From contig CAZLZN010000002.1 in assembly GCA_964564035.1 (NCBI GenBank), positions 21,879 to 85,878 of the forward strand: a stretch of 64,000 nt of DNA, read 5' to 3'. Numbering within the stretch: position 1 is the first letter of the stretch; every line of letters begins with the position of its first letter. Shown here piece after piece: positions 33,331 to 41,559 of this stretch. The notes beneath the pieces were generated by a model that was given only the letters and a program-made list of their open reading frames with translations, was not told the DNA's origin and did not search any database. The stretch comes from JAHIGH01 sp964564035. Its GTDB lineage: Bacteria; Patescibacteriota; Microgenomatia; Levybacterales; UBA12049. Made by a program: the position numbers and the translations under genes.

Positions 33331-33478
33331 TATACCCCCTTGCTTTCAAAATGAAAATTCGTATAATACTGCGAAGCAATCATTTTAAGCTATTTAGTTT
33401 GATATGCTGACATAAACAATTTTTGAAAGCTACGCAGGCATATAGCAGATTTTTACAAAATGATTGCGGAGTGGTATA
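33331..33478. repeat. interleaved inverted repeats upstream of the XRE-family regulator
   Basis: Three exact inverted pairs lie here: TATACC (33331-33336) with GGTATA (33473-33478), GCTTTCAAAA (33342-33351) with TTTTGAAAGC (33421-33430), and GCAATCATTTT (33376-33386) with AAAATGATTGC (33457-33467). The order A-B-A'-B' means the two long pairs cannot both form simple hairpins at once without a pseudoknot. A plus-strand TATAAT (33362-33367) lies within. This may be an operator array or an RNA switch. Confidence 0.45.
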
Positions 33479-33488
33479 AAATAAACCT

Positions 33489-33698
33489 ATGCAAAAACAC
33501 ATAGTCAGTAACCAGGTCCAGAAGTTTAGGGAAAAAATTAAAATAACACAGGAAGACCTTGCGAAATCAATAGGGGTAACCAGGCAGACCATAATTGCTA
33601 TAGAAAAAGGAAACTATACCCCGTCCGTGCTTCTGGCTTTAAAAATTGCAAAATTCTTTAACACAACTGTAGAAAAATTGTTTATAATTGAATCATAA
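33489..33698 (+). CDS. XRE-family helix-turn-helix regulator (Cro/CI type)
   Basis: This 69-residue protein is a single HTH_3 domain: NQVQKFREKIKITQEDLAK followed by the recognition part GVTRQTIIAIEKGNYTPS and LALKIAKFFNTTVEKLF. It is typical of small repressors that are cotranscribed with a membrane protein of unknown function, as here (1-base gap to the next ATG). A TGGTATAAA extended -10 box ends eight bases before the ATG, so its mRNA may be leaderless. The inverted repeats just upstream are candidate binding sites. Confidence 0.9.
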   Translation: MQKHIVSNQVQKFREKIKITQEDLAKSIGVTRQTIIAIEKGNYTPSVLLALKIAKFFNTTVEKLFIIES

Positions 33699-33699
33699 T

Positions 33700-34053
33700 A
33701 TGTACAAAGAAGCCGTAAGTATTTTCATAATTTTAATTATCGCGATTTTATTTCTAAATCCCGGTCATCTTACAATGCCTGAGACTATGGTCTCTATGAT
33801 GATTATCGGCATAATTATTGCGTTCCTGTTTTTTGCCGCTTATTTACTAAACGAAACATCTGCTGATGAAAGAGAAGCACTGCACATCCTAAAAGCAGGC
33901 AGAATATCATATCTGTCTGGAGTAGCGATGCTGATAACTGCAATTATTATCCAGGGTATAGATCACGAAATAGATCACTGGCTGATTATTGTTTTATGCG
34001 TAATGCTATTGTCCAAACTTATCTCCCGCATTTACTCCCGCCTCAAAATGTAA
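33700..34053 (+). CDS. four-helix membrane protein paired with the XRE regulator
   Basis: This 117-residue protein has about four membrane helices arranged as two hairpins, with a charged cytoplasmic loop (NETSADEREALHILKAGR) between helices two and three. The layout resembles DUF2178-type membrane proteins that are commonly encoded after small XRE regulators; the match is by topology and the loop, not a firm family call. I start at ATG 33700, one base after the regulator stop; a TTG at 33688 would add four residues. Confidence 0.6.
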   Translation: MYKEAVSIFIILIIAILFLNPGHLTMPETMVSMMIIGIIIAFLFFAAYLLNETSADEREALHILKAGRISYLSGVAMLITAIIIQGIDHEIDHWLIIVLCVMLLSKLISRIYSRLKM

Positions 34054-34060
34054 AGAGTAC

Positions 34061-34088
34061 TTGACATTTATATTTGTTTTGTTATACG
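34061..34088 (+). promoter_or_regulatory. promoter of the anchored thioredoxin-dipZ genes
   Basis: A perfect TTGACA (34061-34066) is followed by a 16-base spacer and TATACG (34083-34088). The predicted leader is about 25 bases and contains the strong Shine-Dalgarno site at 34104-34115. It begins seven bases after the stop of the preceding membrane protein. Confidence 0.6.
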
Positions 34089-34103
34089 ATTAATTAAACA
34101 CAC

Positions 34104-34115
34104 AAAGGAGGTGAT
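34104..34115 (+). promoter_or_regulatory. full-length Shine-Dalgarno sequence
   Basis: AAAGGAGGTGAT is a 12-base perfect complement of the canonical bacterial 16S 3' tail, seven bases before the ATG. It is by far the strongest ribosome-binding site in the window, where many genes have none, and implies an intact anti-Shine-Dalgarno in this organism. Confidence 0.8.
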
Positions 34116-34118
34116 AAT

Positions 34119-34718
34119 ATGAAAAAATCTACTATGATAGCAGGAGCTGTATTGCTTTTAATAGTAATTTCGGCCGGCGCATATTTCTTGTCTCAACAAA
34201 ACTCGGATAAAGGAGTTATGCAGAAGGACGATAATCTTCAGCCGTCGGTGTCATCTGAGGCAGACGGACAATCCGGTTCTATGCAAAAAGATGAAAATAC
34301 TGAAACAAGCGGCACGGCGCAGCAAACGGACGATTCTATGATGAAGTCCGATAATAGCATGGGTAAAACCAATACTGCAGATGGTGCCATGATGGCATCC
34401 TCATACGTCGAATTTACACCAGATGTTTTAGCTGAAACAGCAGGCACAAAGAGAGTATTATTCTTTTATGCCTCCTGGTGCCCGACTTGTATTCCGGCTG
34501 ACGCGCAGTTTTTGAAAAGCAGTGACAGGATTCCCGATGGTGTGACCGTAATAAGAGTCAATTATAACGATTCCCAGACGGATGAAGATGAAAAAGCTTT
34601 GGCACAAAAGTATGAAGTAACTTATCAGCACACATTTGTACAAATCGATGCAAATGGTAAGCAGGTTACAAAATGGAATGGCGGTAAGTTGAATGAATTA
34701 TTGGCCAATATCAAGTAG
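34119..34718 (+). CDS. membrane-anchored thioredoxin-fold protein
   Basis: This 199-residue protein has an N-terminal membrane anchor (about 6-25), a low-complexity linker rich in Ser, Thr, Asp, Lys and Met (about 28-92, with repeated DSMMK/DNSMGK-type units), and a thioredoxin domain with the active site WCPTC near 121-125, FYASW before it and a cis-Pro region near the C-terminus. There is no lipobox cysteine. It is likely an extracytoplasmic thiol-disulfide protein fed by the DipZ-like protein encoded three bases downstream. Confidence 0.85.
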   Translation: MKKSTMIAGAVLLLIVISAGAYFLSQQNSDKGVMQKDDNLQPSVSSEADGQSGSMQKDENTETSGTAQQTDDSMMKSDNSMGKTNTADGAMMASSYVEFTPDVLAETAGTKRVLFFYASWCPTCIPADAQFLKSSDRIPDGVTVIRVNYNDSQTDEDEKALAQKYEVTYQHTFVQIDANGKQVTKWNGGKLNELLANIK

Positions 34719-34721
34719 TAT

Positions 34722-36473
34722 ATGATTTTGCTGACACTTTTTGCGTTTTTAGCTGGTATTGTGACTATATTGTCACCTTGCATATTGCCAATACTGCCGA
34801 TCGTTTTGTCCTCGACCATAGGCGGCCAGGGGACGAATAAACGCCGGCCTATTGGCGTATGTTTGGGATTCATTTTTAGTTTCACATTTTTTACGCTGTT
34901 TTTATCAACTATAGTAAACATAAGCGGTATTTCGGCTGACTTTATACGTTTATTTTCGGTATTTATTATAGCGCTGTTTGGCGCTTCTCTTTTAATACCG
35001 CAGTTTCAGTTGTGGACGGAAAAACTTTTCTCGGCCTTAACTAAATTAATTCCTCTGAAAAATCAAAACGCCAATTCCAAACATGGTTTTTTCGAAGGTT
35101 TTATTATCGGACTTTCAATAGGCTTATTATGGACACCCTGCGTAGGGCCCATACTGGCATCAGTTATCACGCTTGCGATCACAGGATCGGTAAATTCATC
35201 TGCTGTAGTAATTACACTCGCCTACGCGCTTGGCACTGCTATACCGATGTTTGCTATTTTGATAGGCGGACAAAAACTGCTTAGAAAAGTTCCGTGGCTT
35301 ATGGCAAATACTACAAAAATTCAAAAAGTTTTTGGGGTAATTATGATCCTAACTGCGGGCGCAATATATTTCAATATAGACAGAAAATTCCAGACGTATA
35401 TATTACAAACTTTTCCTCAATACGGAACCGGACTGACTCAATTTGAAGATAATGACCAAATCAGGAAAGAATTGGAAAAACTAAATATTAATAAGGACAA
35501 TTCCACATTGGACAATAAAGATATGATTGGGAAATCAACATCGGATATTCAGCCGCAGGGACCTCTTGCTCCCGAGATAATCCCCGGAGGTCAATGGTTC
35601 AATTCTCGGCCTTTGAAATTAAGCGAATTAAAAGGCAAAGTTGTCCTGATAGATTTTTGGACTTATTCATGTATAAATTGCCAAAGGACACTGCCTTATT
35701 TAAAAAATTGGTATGAAAAATATAATCCGGCAGGACTGGTAATTATCGGCGTCCATTCTCCGGAATTTGAATTTGAAAAAAATCCAGGCAATGTTTCAAC
35801 AGCGATCACGGATTTCGGCATCAAATATCCCGTGGTACAAGACAATGAATTTTCTACTTGGCGGGCGTATGAAAATCGTTATTGGCCGGCAAAATATTTT
35901 ATTGACAAAAACGGAGTTATCAGGAAAACGCATATAGGTGAAGGAGCTTATAATGAAAGCGAGAAGTTTATCCAGGAATTACTAAATGAGGCAGTAGATG
36001 AACCTGTTTCTTTACAAATTGATAACCCCGAATATACCCTTTATTCACGGACACCTGAAACATACCTGGGCTTCGAGCGAATAGCCAACTTCGCATCCCC
36101 GGAATTGATCAGAAAAAATCAACCTGCCGTCTATACAAAGCCATTAAAACTGGATTCAAATCAGGTAGCTTATGAAGGCAAATGGATTGTATCCGGGGAA
36201 TATGCCAACCCTCAGGCAGGGTCTTCACTTCATCTGAACTTTGAATCAAAAGAAGTCTTTCTGGTCATGCGGCCGAAATCAAATATTTCAAAAATCAAAA
36301 TATATCTGGATAACAAACAGGAATATTTGGGTGAAGATGCCGTAAGCGGCGTTATCAGTGTGGACAGCCCTGCGCTTTATAAGCTTATCAAGTTGGACGC
36401 CCCCGGCCGTCATGAATTGCGCCTGGAGTTTCTTGACAGCAATACAGAAGTATATGCATTTACCTTCGGTTAA
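34722..36473 (+). CDS. DipZ-like protein: CcdA membrane domain, thioredoxin domain and C-terminal beta domain
   Basis: It carries reducing power across the membrane to extracytoplasmic thiols. Residues 1-235 form a CcdA/DsbD-type helical domain with the paired cysteine sites SPCILPILP near 18-26 and TPCVGPILA near 130-138. A TlpA-like domain follows with CxxC in YSCINCQRT near 316-324 and a late IDKNGVIRKTHIGEG. The last 150 residues form a carbohydrate-binding-like beta domain as in mycobacterial DipZ. The 583-residue length matches that architecture. It is cotranscribed with the anchored thioredoxin. Confidence 0.9.
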   Translation: MILLTLFAFLAGIVTILSPCILPILPIVLSSTIGGQGTNKRRPIGVCLGFIFSFTFFTLFLSTIVNISGISADFIRLFSVFIIALFGASLLIPQFQLWTEKLFSALTKLIPLKNQNANSKHGFFEGFIIGLSIGLLWTPCVGPILASVITLAITGSVNSSAVVITLAYALGTAIPMFAILIGGQKLLRKVPWLMANTTKIQKVFGVIMILTAGAIYFNIDRKFQTYILQTFPQYGTGLTQFEDNDQIRKELEKLNINKDNSTLDNKDMIGKSTSDIQPQGPLAPEIIPGGQWFNSRPLKLSELKGKVVLIDFWTYSCINCQRTLPYLKNWYEKYNPAGLVIIGVHSPEFEFEKNPGNVSTAITDFGIKYPVVQDNEFSTWRAYENRYWPAKYFIDKNGVIRKTHIGEGAYNESEKFIQELLNEAVDEPVSLQIDNPEYTLYSRTPETYLGFERIANFASPELIRKNQPAVYTKPLKLDSNQVAYEGKWIVSGEYANPQAGSSLHLNFESKEVFLVMRPKSNISKIKIYLDNKQEYLGEDAVSGVISVDSPALYKLIKLDAPGRHELRLEFLDSNTEVYAFTFG

Positions 36474-36486
36474 CTATTTATTTTTT

Positions 36487-36495
36487 TGTTATAAT
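36487..36495 (+). promoter_or_regulatory. extended -10 promoter placed for leaderless GTG-start gene
   Basis: TG-T-TATAAT is followed by TAAACC (six bases) and then the GTG start at 36502. The transcript would begin at the start codon. This also supports the GTG as the true start. Confidence 0.55.
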
Positions 36496-36501
36496 TAAAC
36501 C

Positions 36502-36897
36502 GTGAAGAATTTCTTGGAACTATACCCTGCTGTAATCAAGGTCTTTGAAAAATTATTGGCCTTAATAGTATTCATTGGTGTGCTTACCCTGCTTATTAAT
36601 AGTATTCCGGTACTGCTTGGACTCGATTGGGCACGAGTAGATTCTTTTTATGAAATGATCGACCGTATTCTGCTCGCTGTTATTGGTCTGGAACTGATCC
36701 GTATGCTCATTACGCACAATATGGACGCTGTTTTAGAGCTTTTGGCTTTTGTAATCGCCCGCAAGATGCTAAGACCCGAACTAAGCTCTATGGATATCGC
36801 GCTTAGCGTGCTTTCATTTTCCGCGCTTTTCGTCATTTATCAAATTTTCAACAACAAAGATAATTTTTATAAAATATTCAATAAACAAAAATCATGA
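36502..36897 (+). CDS. PsiE-like membrane protein
   Basis: This 131-residue protein starts with GTG and has about four membrane helices. The core ELIRMLITHNMDAVLELL, then IARKMLRPE and a terminal helix, matches the phosphate-starvation-inducible PsiE family, whose function is unknown. The start codon lies six bases after an extended -10 box. It overlaps the next gene by four bases (ATGA). Confidence 0.75.
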   Translation: MKNFLELYPAVIKVFEKLLALIVFIGVLTLLINSIPVLLGLDWARVDSFYEMIDRILLAVIGLELIRMLITHNMDAVLELLAFVIARKMLRPELSSMDIALSVLSFSALFVIYQIFNNKDNFYKIFNKQKS

Positions 36898-37412
36898 AAA
36901 ATCATACGGATTCTGTTTATGTAATTCGCAAATCATTTCCCTTATTAACTGTAAGGATTATACTTGTCGAGCTTCTGCTTGAAGGCATATATTTGTTGTG
37001 GAGGATAGGGGTAGACTTTTTACCCTTAGCAAGCGAGACAAGAGTCTTCCTGCATCAATTTACGACTGCTATCTTCATATTTGTTACTATTCTCCAGGTA
37101 TTTTTACTACTTGTGCTGTTTTTGAGATGGTCAACGGATTATTATGAGTTGCAGGACGATGAAGTAATCAAAATGAATGGGGTATTCTCAAAAAACGGAA
37201 AAGCATTTGCATACCAGAACATCCAGTCAATAACTGTTAGGCAAAGCCTGTTAGGACGCTTACTTCGTTACGGGACTGTTTATCTGTATATACCTGTATT
37301 GGGTCAGGATATAGCTTTTAATGAAGTACCTAATCCTTATGCTTTTATCGCTTTAATCAAGAAAAACATGAATAAAAAAGCAGACCAGGGTTTTATTTTC
37401 CGCCGCAAATAG
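36894..37412 (+). CDS. membrane protein with bacterial PH (bPH2) domain
   Basis: This 172-residue protein has two membrane helices (about 17-40 and 55-80) followed by a YdbS/YdbT-type bPH2 domain: YYELQDDEVIKMNGVFSKNGKAFAYQNIQSI, then LLGRLLRYGTVYLYIP. Such domains occur in bacterial envelope proteins of uncertain function. It overlaps the PsiE-like gene and converges with hom ten bases downstream. Confidence 0.8.
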   Translation: MKNHTDSVYVIRKSFPLLTVRIILVELLLEGIYLLWRIGVDFLPLASETRVFLHQFTTAIFIFVTILQVFLLLVLFLRWSTDYYELQDDEVIKMNGVFSKNGKAFAYQNIQSITVRQSLLGRLLRYGTVYLYIPVLGQDIAFNEVPNPYAFIALIKKNMNKKADQGFIFRRK

Positions 37413-37422
37413 AAGCGCCGAT

Positions 37423-38721
37423 TTAATCTATTGGAATAAAAACAGATTTTCCATGTATCTTTTTAGACTCTCGAATTTGCGCCAATGCATTTTGAATATC
37501 TATTTGCCGCGCTTTATCAATAGTTATAACGTCAGGTATAAAAATATTACCCTTGCTTTGGAATTGGTATTTTTTTCGCTGGACCGAATCTTCAACATTC
37601 AAGCCATTTTCGGCGAGGAGTCTAAATACTTCCGCAGCACTTCCGGGTATGTGGCGCAAATTAACTCTCAAGTACCCCCTTGCTGTTGTATTGGCAAAAT
37701 CTTCAATCTCAATTTTACTGTCAAGGCTGGGTAAAGTATCTCTGCGATTTTCTCTGATATTATCCGCCAGATGAAGTATGTCCATAACAACGGCGCTCGC
37801 AGTCGCATGCCTGCCTGCACCTTTGCCTGTATACATATGGGCTCCTGCATAATCGGAATCTACATAGATAGCATTATACTCGTCATTAATATTCGCCAGC
37901 TGGCTTTCTTTCCGGACCATAACAGGCCCCACGCTTATATTGATTTTATTTTTCTTAGTTCTTTGAGCTGATCCTAATAATTTTATTACATAGCCGCGGT
38001 TTCCTTCGTCCGTTTTATATTTAGATGAAAAGTCCATATCAATAGGAGAAATATCTGTTATGCCCTTCACATTGATATCATCAGGATTTATATACCTGTT
38101 AAAACCCAGCGAGGCCAATATGGCGATTTTATATCTCGTATCAAAACCTCCGGTATCGGATATATGATCAGCCTCGGCAAAACCTTTTTCCTGAGCTTGT
38201 TTCAAAGCGCTTTCAAAATCTTGTCCTTCTTCCATTCGGGACAGAATATAATTTGTCGTACCGTTCAAAATGCCCTTGATCGTATTAATTTTATCTCCTC
38301 TGTATGAATACATTGACTTAATTATACGTATGCCTCCCCCAACAGATGCTTCAAATCCGATATCCGCGTTGTTTTGTTTCGCAGCCGCAAAAATTTCCCT
38401 CATTCTCATTGCGATGACCGCCTTATTGGCAGTTGCTACGCTCTTTCCCGTCTCTAATGCTGACATAATTAAATCCCCGGCAGGCATAATACCACCCATC
38501 AGCTCAACAACTATTTGTATTTCGGGGTCTTCAATTATTTCCTGAGGTTTAGTCGTGATAATTTCTTTAAAATCTTTGTGTTTTGCCGGGTTCCTGACTG
38601 CGATTTTTTTTAGTTCCAGGTTATATTTATGACCAAATTCTTCGATCCAGCTCGCTACCCCTCCGCCTACGACTCCGCGTCCCAAAATTCCTATCCCGAT
38701 TTTTTGTACTTTTTTGCTCAT
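37423..38721 (-). CDS. hom: homoserine dehydrogenase with ACT domain
   Basis: It reduces aspartate semialdehyde to homoserine, the branch toward threonine and methionine. The 432 residues show the NAD loop GILGRGVVGGG near 11-21, ATANKAVIA near 95-103, the catalytic region NGTTNYILSRM and DTGGFDTRYK with conserved Asp and Lys, and the signature GKGAGRHATASAVVMDI (usually GxGAGxxPTASAV, here Ala for Pro-Thr register). A C-terminal ACT domain around 350-425 probably gives threonine feedback. No other threonine genes are in the window. Confidence 0.93.
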   Translation of the reverse strand: MSKKVQKIGIGILGRGVVGGGVASWIEEFGHKYNLELKKIAVRNPAKHKDFKEIITTKPQEIIEDPEIQIVVELMGGIMPAGDLIMSALETGKSVATANKAVIAMRMREIFAAAKQNNADIGFEASVGGGIRIIKSMYSYRGDKINTIKGILNGTTNYILSRMEEGQDFESALKQAQEKGFAEADHISDTGGFDTRYKIAILASLGFNRYINPDDINVKGITDISPIDMDFSSKYKTDEGNRGYVIKLLGSAQRTKKNKINISVGPVMVRKESQLANINDEYNAIYVDSDYAGAHMYTGKGAGRHATASAVVMDILHLADNIRENRRDTLPSLDSKIEIEDFANTTARGYLRVNLRHIPGSAAEVFRLLAENGLNVEDSVQRKKYQFQSKGNIFIPDVITIDKARQIDIQNALAQIRESKKIHGKSVFIPID

Positions 38722-38736
38722 ACAATATTTTTTAAC

Positions 38737-38765
38737 ATTCTAACATTGCTGTAGGGTTTTATCAA
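38737..38765 (-). promoter_or_regulatory. promoter of hom
   Basis: TTGATA (38760-38765) and TAGAAT (38737-38742) are separated by 17 bases, with TG one base before the -10 box. The ATG lies 15 bases further, so the leader would be about eight bases. It starts in the gap after the glycosyltransferase stop, separating hom from the sugar cluster. Confidence 0.6.
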
Positions 38766-38771
38766 GAAATT

Positions 38772-40295
38772 TCATTCTTTATACGGTATTAACTTGTATA
38801 CTTTGACAACCGAGACATTCCAGACGTTTGCGATTTCGGCTCTGCCGAAAGCCGCGATTTCGTGCAGAGGATTACCGATCGGGTTGCACTTTATATCCTC
38901 ACAAACAACAAATAGCTGCTGGGTAGCTGATTTTCTTTGCGGATCATCTTCAAGGTTCTCCAAAAGAACCGGCTCGTGCCCCAAAATTTCCAGATAATAT
39001 CTGTATGCATGGTCCGAATTTCCGCCCGATAAAAGTGCAAAATTATATTTTTTGTTTCCTGTCTGTTCTATAACGAATTTAGCGATTTTCTTTGCTTGTT
39101 CCTTTTGTCTATTTGGCTCAAGCTTAAACGGAACATCATTTAGATAAACAGTGATTAATCCTGCAATAACTAATACAGGTAAGGTCTTATAAAATATATT
39201 ATTTTTTTTATTTAGAATAAAAGCAAGCATGTTGCCGGTAAGTAAAAATGGCAACGGAAAAATAAAAGTGAATAAATAATCATGAATTTCTTTTTGATAA
39301 AATCCTAGTAGAAATACGCTGACAAATAACCAGAGACTAAGTAACAGCACAAGCTTGCGTGATTTATATAAAAATAAAATATATACACTGGCAAAAGCGA
39401 TAATCAAAGTACAAACAGTCCACAAAATAATAAGTCCTGGGCTGTCATGAAGAATATTATTTGCAGGCGGGAAATTGGTAATTAGTCTGCCGAAAATCCT
39501 GAAAAAAATATTTGCTACTTCCGCCGGATAACTTGATGAGCCGGACGAGCTTACATTCTCTCCAAAAACAAAAGATATTATACCGCGGCTGTTTAAAAAC
39601 CCATGTAAAAATTCAAACAGAATCAGAGGCATCAGTGATGCCAAAACTCCTCCGCCGACAATGAAATTTTTTACCAAAGCAACTTTTATCTCCCGCCTTT
39701 TAGCTGTCAGGAATATATATAAAAAAACAACCGTCCAAAGTATGAGCGATAGATAATGCAGCTGCAAACTAATACCAATTAAAAACCCGGTCAACATATA
39801 CCACCAATAGCCCTTGTTGTTTAAAACAACAAAATATATTAAATAAATGATTAGTAATGCAAAAAATGGCAATATGTTAGGATTCCAGGAGGACCTTGAA
39901 TATTCAAGGACCAGAGGTGAAAAAGAATAAAGCAGCGCGGCTATTATACCTGTTTCTCTATTAAAAAATTTCTGCCCGGTATAATAAATAAGCCATACAG
40001 TCGCGATGCCGAATAACGCGACCATGATTGCGGGACCTACAGGATCATAGTTTGCCAGGAATAAAAATGGTGATATCAAATAATAGTAAAAAGGCCCCAT
40101 AAAAAAATCCCCTGCAGAAGACCTCGGCCCCAAAAGCGTAAATTCTCCGCGAAGTATTTCTCGAGCTACTATTACATCACGCCCTTCATCTCCCAAAAAA
40201 GAAATATAATCTTCGATCATGTATAAACGCATGAAAGAAGCCAGGATTAAAATCAGAAGAATAATTACATAGTCTTTTTTAAAAAACTTTTTCAT
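38772..40295 (-). CDS. polytopic glycosyltransferase (GT39/ArnT-like)
   Basis: This 507-residue protein has about ten membrane helices and the GT-C fold features: a first extracytoplasmic loop with FLGDEGRD near 33-40 (the acidic catalytic DE pair), then a GPFYYYLISP helix and an EYSRSSWNPN loop. A soluble C-terminal domain of about 120 residues follows. It would move a sugar from a polyprenyl-phosphate donor outside the membrane, plausibly the donor made by the adjacent GT2-GtrA protein. Confidence 0.8.
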   Translation of the reverse strand: MKKFFKKDYVIILLILILASFMRLYMIEDYISFLGDEGRDVIVAREILRGEFTLLGPRSSAGDFFMGPFYYYLISPFLFLANYDPVGPAIMVALFGIATVWLIYYTGQKFFNRETGIIAALLYSFSPLVLEYSRSSWNPNILPFFALLIIYLIYFVVLNNKGYWWYMLTGFLIGISLQLHYLSLILWTVVFLYIFLTAKRREIKVALVKNFIVGGGVLASLMPLILFEFLHGFLNSRGIISFVFGENVSSSGSSSYPAEVANIFFRIFGRLITNFPPANNILHDSPGLIILWTVCTLIIAFASVYILFLYKSRKLVLLLSLWLFVSVFLLGFYQKEIHDYLFTFIFPLPFLLTGNMLAFILNKKNNIFYKTLPVLVIAGLITVYLNDVPFKLEPNRQKEQAKKIAKFVIEQTGNKKYNFALLSGGNSDHAYRYYLEILGHEPVLLENLEDDPQRKSATQQLFVVCEDIKCNPIGNPLHEIAAFGRAEIANVWNVSVVKVYKLIPYKE

Positions 40296-40317
40296 GCGAT
40301 ATCAAAATGCGGTTGAC

Positions 40318-41559
40318 TTACGCGACGTCTGTATGCGCGCCATGTTTCGGTTTTAGATAATGGGTTTTCCAAATTATTACATTATAAATAAAATAATTCA
40401 AAGGTATTACAAAAATTATGATAGTAGGAATTAAAACCAGCAGCCTGGTGGGTATCGTTTGAGAAAATATATTGATATTTTCACCGAAACTCTTTATTGC
40501 TATTAGTACTACCAGGCTCTGGATCAGTATCGACCCAAGCGATGCCAAATTAAATTTTACTGCCCTTACAATAAATCTGGACTTTTCTTTAAGCTTCCTT
40601 GTGTCGTCAAATGTCCAGAAATTATTTATTAAATAATTTGATATGATCGCTGCCTCGGCTCCAAAACCCGCGCCTATGGCCTGTGATACCGAACTGGTAT
40701 CGTCTACCATACCTAGTCCGGCTAGAATGTGGGTAATAAAAAGTGAAATACCCAAATATATTGCAGCTTCCTGTGTAATTATCTGTACAACAAATCCGGT
40801 ACCGCCGACTATCAAAAATTTAATAAATCTTTTAGAACGCATCATTCGCAGTTTCAAAACAACTCTAAACGAATCAAAAAGATCTTTTGATGTTATTTTA
40901 CTGGAGCCCTCCTGCCGTTCATAAAAAATTATCGGTACCTCTGCGATTTTCGCCTTGAGCTTAATGATCTCATAAAGTATATGAAGTTTATACGCGTAAT
41001 ATTGTGAATACAAATTATCCAAATCCACCCTTTTCAGATATGAGGTTTTTGTAAGTTTGAATCCGGAAGTCATATCATGAATGTTTCGAGTCCATAAAAC
41101 CAGTTGCGCGAATAGTCCTCCGACTCTGCTTATTATTTTTCTATGCAATCCCCATTCTTTCGGAATTGCTCCCCCCTTGATGTAACGGCTTCCGATAACA
41201 TGATCATATCCTTCATCCATTTTTGCGATAAGTCTCGGTATGTCAAACGGATCGTGCTGGAAATCCGAATCTATTTCGACAATAGCGTCGGCTTTTAAAT
41301 GATCCATCGCGTATTTCATTCCTCTGGTATAAGCACTGCCGAGCCCGTTTTTGTCCCCTGTTAAAAGTTTTATATTTTTCCATTTCTGACTGAATTCACT
41401 TACAGCATTTGCCGTTCCGTCCGGAGATTTATCATCAACAACAAGTATATTCAGAGTATGATTTTTAATTTTCGGAAAAATTTCTTCGATCAGAAGCGGT
41501 ATAAGTTTTTTAATATTCGCCTTTTCATTGTATGTTGGTAAAATCACTGTTATATTCAT
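40318..41559 (-). CDS. fusion of dolichol-phosphate-mannose-type glycosyltransferase (GT2) and GtrA-like flippase domain
   Basis: Residues 1-240 are a GT2 domain: ILPTYNEKANI near 5-15, VVDDKSPDGT near 41-50, the DxD element EIDSDFQHDP near 95-104 and a conserved GSRYIKGG. Residues about 250-400 carry four helices starting RFIKFLIVGGTGFVVQ, typical of GtrA. The first domain loads a sugar onto polyprenyl phosphate inside, and the second probably flips it. This pairs with the GT39-like enzyme encoded next. It overlaps the UDP-xylose synthase-like gene by four bases. Confidence 0.88.
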   Translation of the reverse strand: MNITVILPTYNEKANIKKLIPLLIEEIFPKIKNHTLNILVVDDKSPDGTANAVSEFSQKWKNIKLLTGDKNGLGSAYTRGMKYAMDHLKADAIVEIDSDFQHDPFDIPRLIAKMDEGYDHVIGSRYIKGGAIPKEWGLHRKIISRVGGLFAQLVLWTRNIHDMTSGFKLTKTSYLKRVDLDNLYSQYYAYKLHILYEIIKLKAKIAEVPIIFYERQEGSSKITSKDLFDSFRVVLKLRMMRSKRFIKFLIVGGTGFVVQIITQEAAIYLGISLFITHILAGLGMVDDTSSVSQAIGAGFGAEAAIISNYLINNFWTFDDTRKLKEKSRFIVRAVKFNLASLGSILIQSLVVLIAIKSFGENINIFSQTIPTRLLVLIPTIIIFVIPLNYFIYNVIIWKTHYLKPKHGAHTDVA

